Of a stretch of 64,000 nucleotides of DNA, positions 27,331 to 38,900 are shown in pieces (positions within the stretch are counted from its first letter, which is position 1; every line of letters begins with the position of its first letter). The DNA is from Fasciolopsis buskii (taxonomy: Eukaryota > Platyhelminthes > Trematoda > Plagiorchiida > Fasciolidae). A model generated the notes under the pieces. That model searched no databases, was not told the origin of the DNA, and saw nothing but the letters and a program-made list of their open reading frames with translations. The DNA is taken from positions 1-64,000 of the forward strand of contig LUCM01002282.1 of the NCBI GenBank assembly GCA_008360955.1, read 5' to 3'. The position numbers and the translations under genes were made by a program.

Positions 27331-29747
27331 GACCTCAGAAATGTAAACAAATTCAAAGATTTACAGCGTAATTGTTATGACAAACAAAAAAATAGCTACT
27401 CGGTAAAACAACAACGCCGGGAACAGTTTGGAGCACGAGACTGGTGACGGATGCCATGTTAGTCTAGTTTATTGCAATCGGATTCCCCTGGTTTTTACTG
27501 TCCATGGACTCTTTGGGATCCGTTTAGTTCTTCATTTGTGCTTTCTTGGCTGAAGGAAAACATGACACATCGAGACCGCCGAGACATAACAGGCAGTACT
27601 TGGTTCGGATACAACCTTTTAGTAAGAACCTATCATCCTTTGGATTTTCGGTTCCACTTTGGCTGCGTATTACTCAAGCGCTAAATACATCTCCCTCGCT
27701 CGTTCAGTCTCCTCGGTGCTCCGTCAGCCCATCTTGGACGGTTACTGAGGCGGGAAATTCCATTTTTAAAACCGCTCCTTCTTCTCCTCATAACTTTCCT
27801 TATTACACAGTTTTCATTCCTCTGGTGATTCTGCTTCACTTTGTGGTTTGTTGTTCACTTTAGTTAGTGATCCAGTTAAGACCTATACTGGCTGGGTGTT
27901 TACAAGTCAGTCTTGTGGCCTTCTCCTTTTCCAAAGCTTTGAGCGCCAGAAAAACATCTTGGGATGCCGCGTCTGATTCTTCCACTGTAGTTGGTCAATG
28001 CACATATCGAAGGTGGTAGCTCGCGTCGTCAGCCTTGAGGATCGCCCAGAAGTGTCCTCGGAGGACTCTTGACTTGCTCATTGTCCACAACCGAGGCTTT
28101 ATTACTCACGAGTAGTCCTGCCGTGGTCACTCTAACAGCCGATTCGGCCTAGACCCAGTATACCAAACCGCCGCCTTTCTAATCCTATTCTGTTCATTCT
28201 TTCGTACTCTGGGAGGTTCTCTGCTTCGATTTCCTGAAACCTCTTCCGGACCTGTTGCTTGTATCCGGCAGCCAGCGCCCTGCTGCTTCTCTACCATCAT
28301 GGTGCGCTCCTTCGATTCAACCTGCTTAGAGGTGCAACTATTCCAATTAGCCTATATGCTAATAATTGTGTTCAGCCACATTCTTCTTCAGTATCACCCG
28401 CATCTCCGTTCATAGTCACTGGTAATTGCAGTAGTTGGGGTTTGTCCAGAAGCCCTAGGGCCCTAGATCACTGGTACATAGGCTATTTCCGCCCACCGAA
28501 TAAGTGGGCCACTATGAATTTTTTGTTTTGCCTTAGTGGGATATCCATCCTTATGCCGTCTGCTTTGCATACAAACCTGCTGATGACTGGATCCAGCAAT
28601 TCTGGGGCTTGATCTGTGCGTATTTTTTCTGGTTGGTATATATGGTGCAATACTTACAAGTTCTCCACATTATCAACCAGGACCTGTCAGAAATCGGTGC
28701 AGTTGCCCACGTTCTTTAACAGCCTCTATGGAAACCAATGAAGTCGCCGGTCATCCAGCACTGTTATCCTCACCCGGTGGCTAACTTCAGGTAACTTAGC
28801 AGTACATTGTCTCTATCGACATTCAGTGCCTCAGCTTCACGAATTCGACCACATCCACTGACTTTACCCAAATATCTCTTGGGACTGAGGGAGCCTGAAT
28901 GGTAGGTGTCGAATATCGGACCCTCTGCTTTTTAACAAGTGCTCGGCTGTCGGCATCAGCGCACCGGCCACTTTCCGCTCCCTCTATGTTACCAGGTTAC
29001 ACAGAATCCCTGAAGGCTGTCGGAGGAATTTTTGTCACTCCATTGCATCCAAAATTATATGGTAGCAGTGCAATACACCCCTTAGTTCTACAGCGAACTC
29101 TCTAAATTTATTCTCGCTTATATGTGCACTGTTTTGCTTCACTACTATCCGTCCATTTTTCTTCAGTGCTTCTCCGGGTTTACTTTCTCACTGGGCTATT
29201 GAACCTGATTGCTCTCCAAGCCCTACTATTAACCCATCGTTCACCACCCCTCCTTATCCACCGCGTTGCTTTTCACAGCATTACAAGGACGCTTTCCTCA
29301 GCAGGAAGTTTTGCAGTCTTCTAGATGCGCCCCTGTTGCGGTTCAGCAGACCGTCGTGGAGAGAATGCATCACCTTAGGGCTTCAGCAGTTCCCCCGTCC
29401 GCCATGCTTACCCATCGAGATCAAACTTGGGTTTTGGGGATGCAGTGCGACTTCTTTGAGCCCACCGTATCATGGGTGAAGACCTGGACAACCTGGTGTT
29501 TTTCAGGTGCGAAGAATCTTCTTGCAAGATACTGGGCTATTCATTTTCATGAAGATGAATCTTGCGGACTATCCGCTGGTCTCCTTTGCCGTTGCAAGGG
29601 CCACACCCAAATACCTAGTTTTCCCAAATAACTGGTTCTTCGGAACCAGAACCTTCCATAGGTTACCACCTACTTCAGAGCAGCACTGTTGATGGCAGTT
29701 ACAAATACCTACTTTGAAATCCGTAGCCCTTTACTGTAGTTACAGAT
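27331..29747. other. Intergenic region between MAP9 and the membrane-protein gene
   Basis: The 2.4 kb between the MAP9 start codon and the stop of the next minus-strand gene should hold the MAP9 promoter and the neighbour's 3' UTR. Minus-strand AATAAA candidates lie near 29105 and 28100. The plus strand is pyrimidine-rich, which gives long but uninformative open frames. Confidence 0.45.
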
Positions 29748-29989
29748 TTATGTCACGCCTTCCGGCACCATCGTTGCTTTTGGTTTGGATCTTGATTTCT
29801 CTGACGCCAGTTGTTGCAGAAGCATTTTGAGCTTGCGGTTGTGTTGTTTATTTTCCTGAATGCAAAGTAGCATATTCGACTCGCACAATTCTCCATACCC
29901 CGGTTCAACGGAAGTGTCCACATGCGTCATATCGCGCCACTTTATCTGCAAATTGGGATCTCTGCTTTCGAACCAGCCTCGATTATTAG
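29748..29989 (-). CDS. Membrane-protein gene, terminal exon
   Basis: Acceptor TGTGAGCAG, stop TAA at 29750-29748. Two bases complete the codon left by the previous exon. The peptide is polar: RGWFESRDPNLQIKWRDMTH, then a probable helix (CIQENKQHNRKLKMLLQQLA) and a basic tail. The helix could be a short coiled coil. Confidence 0.6.
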
Positions 29990-32900
29990 CTGCTCACAGA
30001 ATCGAGCGACCTCCCTTTCCCGTAATTGCATTGGCCTCCGTTTTATTGGGCACTGGAAATCAGAGATCCTGGCTTGGTTGAAGTTAGAAACTAGGCCTGG
30101 TTGCTCAAATAATTCCCCATTAACCTTGGTGTCAGCACCGATTTATTGTACACCCTATCAGAGGGTAGACTTTACAGTAAGAAACATCTGCCACTCCAAC
30201 AAATGATATCATTCCATGAAACACGCCATTTTTATTGTCTTCTGGTTTCTAACCCTTGGTAACTTTCTTGAGGCCGCTTGGTTAGCCGCACTAATCTCAG
30301 CAATATTGCAACCAGACAACTACCTAACTTCGTTCCCCCCGGATTGTGCATTTCGGTCAGGAAGACAAACACTTCAGACCGACCACTTTTGGCGAGATGG
30401 ATGATTCGGAGCGATTCCAATCTGGTTGGACGCCTTTTTCTCTAATACCAATTCAGGCGCTCGTTATCAGTCTTGTGAAATTTGTTCGGTTCCCCTCGTT
30501 AAATTGCCCACGCAACCAGATTTACATTCTTGCTACATTTTCAAGATTCCTTGCTTACTATTTTCTCCAGTCGCACAGGATGCTCATTTGTCGTTTGCGC
30601 TCGCTTGCAGTCTTATCGGTGGTACTTCGGAACCCATAAATCCACAGCACACTGCTCCTAGCCGGTTCTTGGTTTGGATCTACTTTGTTCTATCAACTAG
30701 AGGGGCCTTGTCAATCGTGGTTAGGGAATTTGAAATAAGACACGTTCGGTGTCGTTGAACGTATAACTTCTATAACTTCTTTTTCTCATTGTATCTGAGT
30801 GGCTAAAGGTATAACGGTTGTTATTGTGTCTCTGGCACTAACTAAAATTATCACCCAGCTTGCCACCAAAATTCACGCTTTTTGGCCTTGTAATAATTTT
30901 TTACTTTGTAACTTGAGATGCCACCCATCTGAAACTTCTTCCTGACTGTATCTTTTCACTTTAATTATTTTAGCAGTCCAGCTACAAGACTGATCGGCCG
31001 TTGTCCAACTCGTCATATATTTCACGAGATTTTGGGCGCCGGCTTTCACTGTAACAAGGTGCTCAGGTTGATACCGCGGGACGTCCACTCTGCCCGCCAA
31101 GAGCCCCTTAATTTGCTTAACCTGCGGAAGAAGCGACTCATACACAAGGTTTCCAGTTATCGAAACAGCACGTCATTCATTATAAGCCCGATTAGATGTG
31201 TTTATAGGGACTAGTAATAAAGCGCGGAAATTAGAAAACGATTCATTAGTTAACGAACTAATAAAACCAGTGATTACAAAGCTGCTTCCGATCACCTAGT
31301 TCGCGAAAGGCCCGGAAACCGAGTATGTGAATACCTCGCCAGTGCCTGCTAGGCCCTCGATTCAAGTTTCTCAGAAATTACGAGGACAAATCTGAGGGCG
31401 TCTGATGCTGAGGTTTTTAGTGTCCCTGACCGCATTCTATTGGGCATGCTCATGAATGCTGCTCTGTCTGCTTGCAACATGAGTTAACACACCTGTCATT
31501 CTTTCAGTCCACTTGAAGGAATGTTGAGCGGACAATGTTCAACACCGTTTCAACTCCATAATCCTGCTGTTGTAGTGCAGTCTGTGAGGAAACAAGTTAC
31601 GGAGAGTTCATCTACTTCCCCCAATTACACCAAATCCTTCAAGGCAAAACCGCTATCCAGAGGTAAGCTCTTAGCCTGCGTACAAGCAAGGACCCACAAG
31701 AGCCTCCATTAGTAGGAAATTCTGCGACCCTTCTGACACAGCCAGAAGCTGAGGACCCGGAACGGCCCACGCAGCCTCACTTCACTCAGAGGCAACCGAT
31801 CATTACCATTACCATATTTATCCCCACAAATATCCGAATATAACTCGTTCTTTACCGCTCACTTGGGAGGTCAAAAAGGCTCTTCCTTTTTCCACGAACG
31901 CAAAATATCTGAACATCACCACGTCCCGTCCGGACATTTATGTTCCCGACCCCCAATTTGCGTATCCCCAACATCATATCTTCAAACCCTGCCTACCAGC
32001 ACTACGGCCCATACATCTGGGCCGTATCCAATCCCACCAATGTCTCTTTTCCGTTCACGGCTAACCAGCCAGAATTTTCCCCTTTGCAGTCCTCCCCTGA
32101 ATGACTAACATCTCCCGACTCCCGCCTCAAGGTGCTCCCATTCATCCTGTTCCCCATTTGTCCTCGCAGAACTTCGGGTTGCCAAACTATTAGAATAACA
32201 AGGAACATTTATTCCCACTCCTCGCCTTCGTCTTTCCTGTAGTCTGTTTATTATCCACCAAAACAGCCATTTCACCCTCTGCTTCCTCATCTATTCCAAT
32301 TAATTTTGGCATTTCATCCTCTGCCTCGCTGTCGTTGCCATACCGCTACTCACGCCCTCTTCGACGGCAATGTACACTGCTCTTGTACTTCAAGTAACTG
32401 TCTTTCTAACCTAAATAAGTCCAACCTCCTTCCTGAGGCATGCCACTTTTGAACGTGTCCAAGAATCCGTGTGGCTCACTATCGAGGTTTTGTCCTGCTT
32501 TTTCCATGGTGCCCGTAATCACGGCTTCCGTTTCAAGTTAAAATAAGGCCCTTCCTCTTATCCAATGAATTTGACCACTTTGCATCTTTCCCATTGACTT
32601 ACAAGATTATTGCCGAAAACTTCAGTCTCCTCGGAGTACGCTGGTGCACACCTAGGGTAACAACAAACCAAACGTCATTTCTTTCTTGTCTACATTAAGG
32701 AGATTAGGCTCAGCATGTGACGTTACCCACCAGAAATAATGGTTTGGGCTTGGTTTCCACATATGGCCTTGACAACACCCCAGTATACGCTGAAAATAGG
32801 TCTTCAGGGAGTGTCCACAGGGCAGCTTGTTGCAGGATCCAAGTCCATCCCTTATCCCCAAATCATCCCGTTCACACAACGCACCCACCTCGTCTTTACT

Positions 32901-35900
32901 GACCACTCCTATCCCCTATGCCACGCCAAGTTGACCGAGAAAGCTCTGCCTTGGCGACTTAACCTCAGGAAACCGCAGAATAATTCTACTTAAAAGTGGC
33001 CAGTGGCATTTTGAAACTAGCCAATAATGGCCAGAAGCAAGACTTCAAAGCTTTCCTTCACGAAAACCGAATATGTTAAGTCATAGGGCCAGTTTTTGTC
33101 GACATGTTTCCCGAGTTTTCTGTCTTGCTTCCTCTGTCATCAACTAACTCACGCCTTTATAACGAAGAGCCTAAGGCGCTGAGACATCAAAAACACCCAT
33201 CAAACCTTCAAAATTTAGATTCCGTAGTAGCCAACGTTCCGTTTACTCCCTACTATCCCTGGTTGTGAGCCGGAAGGACGTAAGTGAGGCGTTTTACGAG
33301 CATCCTGCGACGTCCGTGGAATCAGCTGCAGTCCATGATTCACTGCAACTAAAAAAGATGAACAACCCCGTCTTATCTTCCGTATCCTTGAATGTTAGGA
33401 CTATTCCAAATCACCTAGGAAGTTCCACCCTGGAGGCCCATCAAGGTCCTGTTGGCATCCTCCCGGCCATTACATATTCCAAGTGCCGCTGAATTCCTTT
33501 ACACTTTCAATATACTCTGGGGTATTTCTGACTAAGTAGAAGCACCCCGTTGTAACTTCTTGCCATAAGAAGGGATTTTTGCAAGATTTGCCCAATTATC
33601 GCCCCTGCGCGCTCGTTCACACCGCATTCCACATAATCGAACCTGGAATTGGTATTATTAAATGCGGTGACAGAATGGCATCGGATCTTCGGTCAGAGAT
33701 CGCCATTTGACATAAGTAAAAACGCCTAGCTTCTTTTGCGTCTTATTGCTGTTTTAAGCAGGTTGCTCGACTTGCTTTTGGAAGGCCGTGCAATTTTCAT
33801 CCTAATTGCCCTCAATGATTCAACATTCTCTTCTCCCAAATATTTTACTAAGTTCCCCCAAAGGACTGCTTTTCTGTTTTGTTTGCTTTTACCCCTCCCA
33901 GCCTTTAGGCCACAGCGTAACTGCGAGTCGTTCTTTTAGTTATAAGTTAGGTTCCACTCACTCAATCGACCTAAAAGGTGTGTCAGTCACAAACTGTGGT
34001 CACCTTTTGTGTTGGCTTTGTTCAATCCCCCAGACACATGCTTCACAAAATTTGTTAACTCTTCACCGTGAATGCACATCCGCACTCTCCCTTTCCATGA
34101 TGATGCATTGTGAAAACCTTAGCCGCAACAGTTAGAAAGACGGCTTGTGAACTTGTGATAAAGTGGCTACCTTCGGCAGTTGCCAAAAAATTACCGATAT
34201 GCGAATATGTTCTGGTGAAGTATCCATGGAAGTTTCCTGTATGAGCTCAGCCGATTTTCGTGTAAAAGAAAAACAAACGCAAAATGAAACGGGAGTGAAA
34301 AGCAGACGGAACACATTCAACACTGGGTTTGTCTGTCGTGAGTCTGGACCCGATCCCGAGGAAGGGGAACCCCAAACTGCCCACGTTCGCCTAATATGCT
34401 AGCGGACCTTATGGTAAAAGATTGGTGTGATATTGACTTCGCTTTCCACTTTTATTCATGGCTCTCCCCATCTGTTTTGCCACACCACCTCCCCTGTCTG
34501 CTATATGCACGCTCGGCGTGCACGCTAACGTCTTCTGCAACTGTCATCATATAACACGTTCCAACTTTAAAATCGCTATGCACTGTTTTCCACTACACGT
34601 TCTCCTCTACTATCTTGCGGCCAGAACTAAAAGATGCCTATATTCCACCAATGTACCTTATTCTAAATCAGACGACCGTAAATCTTCCTAATGCAATCTT
34701 CATTGCATTCCGTTAAGCGTGGACTTTTTCCGCGAGAACGCAATCCAAACTTCCCCGCTCTGTCTGAAGTCAGTGACACCGAACCACACTCGCCACCTTC
34801 CCTCCTCTGGATACCTTTTGATCGACGGATTCATTTGGCATTCTATTTCTTTTCTTCCTCCCTTGCTACAACCGAGCGAACTACCATCCTCTTTTTGACT
34901 GCAGCCTTCATGGCCCACATAAGAACCCCACTTCCTGAGCCGATGCAGTTCACCAGGTTATTTGTAACAACCCTAATTGGCCGTTTTGTTTTGTATTGCT
35001 TCATGTGAAACTGCACACGCCGTTGTAACCAAAGAAGAGTTGATTTGCCTTTGGCTCACCACTGCACCTACTGCTTTCCAGCTTCCAACGGTGTTAATGC
35101 CACCGGTGTTTCCCCGTCTTGCCATTCACAACAAAACATTTCGACCTATTTATTTATTTATTTTGTTCTCATTCACCCCAACCCCTTAGATGGAACACCT
35201 CTCAGTCCGTTCTTTTCTCCCCTTTTATTATCTCCGACTGCTTAGTCGCACCACTGTTTGGCCGAAATTTAACCTGTGGGACCCTGCCCATGAGTGTCCT
35301 TCAGGATAGTTCAGCATTCCCTATTCTTGAATTCCGAATACAAATCAAGCGCCCACATTATCCTTTCACCCTTACACAGTGCGACAGGTTATTGCTTACG
35401 GACGCATTCAAGAACCTCTGGAACACCGGTTAAAGTTTCAGAAAAAACGTTCATACCTCCGGGATAGCCTAGTCTCAGGCCTGTTCTGCTTTCGATATTT
35501 CGTTAATTTATATCTTTTGCGCCGCCTGATCTTCTCACTGCCTAAGCAAATGTAAATATCTTCCACGGGCGTTATGTATCACGCTCGTACCAACTGACTT
35601 TGCCTTGAGGGTTCCTCTCGTAAGTATAGAAATATATACACTATTTTTATTAGACCCGCCAACCTCTGATACTACCAAGGCTTCCTTGCACAAAGCATTA
35701 CCTTTGATCTATCCGGCCATCGCTACTTCTCTTGGAACGGCGAAATCTCCCTACTGGTCGCATGGCTGTCAATGTCGGGTGATAGCAGGAAATAAGAATG
35801 TTGCCAAAGAGTTGCCGGCGACACCAGTGTATCCATACCAGAGACTGTATGATCGATCATTTAAATATATTCACCATCCGGTATATTCTTGCCATTTAGC

Positions 35901-38900
35901 GAGCTACTCATTGAGTAAGAGGCAAAAATTTTGTTCACTTTGGAGCCGCTAACATATCCGTTAGGAGCTTCGCGACAGCAACGCATTCACAATGTTAATC
36001 GTATCGCAAACATTTAATTGAATGGTTATGTTTTCCGTTCTACTCACATCCCACTCACCTACCACCCGTTCTCGTTTTTTGGCTTTTTTTGATCAAAACC
36101 AGCCTCATCCACTGTAATTTGCCCATCGATTGCATCTAATAAATATTCACCTTTTTTAGTTCATCGCCTCTTCTCCCACACCACCATAAAGCATTTCAGC
36201 ACAATTGTTTACATTTTCTCTTGTTGTTGCCCTGGACTCATGTGTAAATTCAATGATTTGCATTCCTCTTCTTTATTGTCTGTTCCTCTACTGAGCCCGA
36301 TATACCACCACTTATTTCTGATAACATATTTGAAGGGTTCATGTTAACAGAAACGTATTTGGGCTCACACTTGAACCTTTCGGTTTGCTAGATTTTCAGA
36401 TTTTTCTTTTCCGATCATTGTGCAATAACACATTCGAACAAACTATGTACTGACTTGCCCCAACATCCACGTCAAAAACCAAATCTTTAAGCTAGCTCTG
36501 TGTTGTATGTCCGTTTTCCCTTTATTAGTCAGTAAACTAAACTCCCTCCTCAGTTTATCTTGTATTTCATACGCGTTTTCTTGTCTACCTCAAGTAGTGC
36601 ACGTTCCCCTGTTCTTCCACTGTGCTACGCACATGCCATTTTGATTTGGCAAACTGAGAAACATACATGTTACTGTTTAGTCGTTCGAAATACATTATTG
36701 ATCGAAGCCAGCTGTTCGGCTTCGAGACATGTAAACTGGGTGCCGCTTGTACAAGGATAAACTGTCTGGGAGAGCGATACGGCGTTTGGGGTCTGTACCT
36801 GCCAGACATTTATTTCTCGACGACGGGAAAGCAAAAATAGATGAGCCACAACAATGGGGAGAGTGACAAGCAACACGGAACTGGTGATTTCAGGAAGCAA
36901 GTCCAGTTGAAATAGCAGACTGGAAAAGTCCAGGTTCAAAAATGTGCGGGCACGAAACAAGTTTTCAAGGGTACAAACAAATGCTTTTAGTGCAAAGCTG
37001 GAGTGTTATGCCTCATTAAATAACAATGTGTGGCAGATGCCTTTTGCGGATGAGATTACGGCTTCTGTCCAGGAGAGAAAAGAAAAGGGAAGTAAGAAAG
37101 CCGTTGAAAGTAACCAATATCGCAGGTCATTTAGAAACAGTTGATGGCGACGAAGATTCAGTGGTCATACAGAGGTGGGGCACTAAAACAAGGGGATATG
37201 TAATCTTGTATGCTCATGAGTTACTCAAGAGAAAACCGGAAAACATGTTACGGAGACTTAAGGTAGGGAACGGCACAAGGACGCAATAGATCAGGCGCGA
37301 TATGCAGTTTCATTAGGAATGGAGGCAAGCCAGAAAAGCTCACTCAATTTGGCTGCGGCGTCAGAAATGACGGACAGAAATTAAATGGCATATCTGGAGT
37401 CCCCAATTCTGGTTGTTTTATGGTTGCCCTCTGGAAAAGCTTTTGGGCTGCCGTTAGGCCACGGTCAGACAAAAACTCTCCAAAGTCGGCTCAGAACAGA
37501 CAACCTTAGCCTCAGTCACGGCCTCCAGTTCGACCGAACAGTTAGAGAAGGCCGTCGTCGAGTTATCCGTGGCCGTACAAGCCCTGGGGTCCACGAAAGG
37601 CTACTAGCTACAGTCAATGTGGTCATACTTATCCTCCAGAATGAATAAATATCTTGTGCCTGAGAGCTATTCAGTGCAAATAGAGATAAGGTAGAAGCAA
37701 TTACAGGAACCGACTGGCTGCAAGAATTCTAGTGCCAGATTGGTATGGTGCGAGGGTTGCTGCTGACTCCATAGGGGATGCCAAGATCTCCCAGCTTCAT
37801 CACCGTGAGTGACCAGTGTTATGATAGAAAAATGAAATTTTGGATCTCATTTATTCTCTCAGGACTGTCACAGCTTTAACCGTCATGAGGAATAACATAA
37901 CCACTCTCACTCGACGGAGAACACGCACTTTCGTCGGGAAATTCTCTCTGCAAATAGATCTCGCCGCGACTGACGATCGGTTATCTCCAAAACTGGGATG
38001 TTGTCCGCTTGTGGCTCACCCCAACTCAAAACAGCACAAAGGGGAAACATTTGATCGTTCTATACTGTCTTAAAGAGAACTTACTGTGTTGCAAACTAGG
38101 CAAGAAAAGCAACCATAAGCTTCGGTTCTGCAGGTTAGGCGCTTTTCCGACACAACAAAGTGTCTCTTGGAATATGGTAAAAACAACTGATGCGATGCGC
38201 TTCGCCAGTACGGCTAGGGCTCCGTCCTAATCAACGGAAGCTATATGCCTTCGAAATCATTTGCTCATTAATTCTGTCGCATAGGTGGGCACCCGTTATT
38301 GTGCACAAATTAATATCCGTGGCACTGATTGCTTACTTTGTCGTCTGTGACCAAAGGCAACTCTGCCATCACGCTAGTATTGGCACCGATGGCATCTCCC
38401 AAGCACTTTTTCTTCTAGGTGGTCCAGATATGGGCCCATTACTGATAAGCCTGGTCACTGTCGACTGAATACAGTGCAGCACCATCCTGATAAAAAGAGT
38501 CGATGGTCATTCTCCTATACAAAAAGTAAGGTTTTCACAGCAACCCTGAAATCCGGCGGCTCATCAGTCACAGTTACTAGGTCTTCAATATTGAGGAAAA
38601 TTAGTCAACTCACAATTGCATGAAAATCGTCCCTGCAACAGCGTCCTTTGCGAGAGCCAACACGGATTCATCAAACTGCCCTCGCGCTTCGCGTATCAGT
38701 TTGACTTCCTTCATGCGCTCACTTCGTCGTGTGACAAACGTAGATCCGCTATCATTGTCTAACTGCACATGGCCAAAGCATTTGATGGCGTTCCCGATAA
38801 TCACATCTTCAATATCCGTTCCTTTGAGATCTCCGGTATGCTGATCTCTTGGAGATCCTGTTGCCTTCCAGGCGGCTGTCAAATGGTCAACATCAGCAAA

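Noticed and set aside
27472..36000. A divergent plus-strand gene sharing the MAP9 promoter
   Set aside because: The long plus-strand frames come from pyrimidine bias. The convincing exons in this interval are all on the minus strand.
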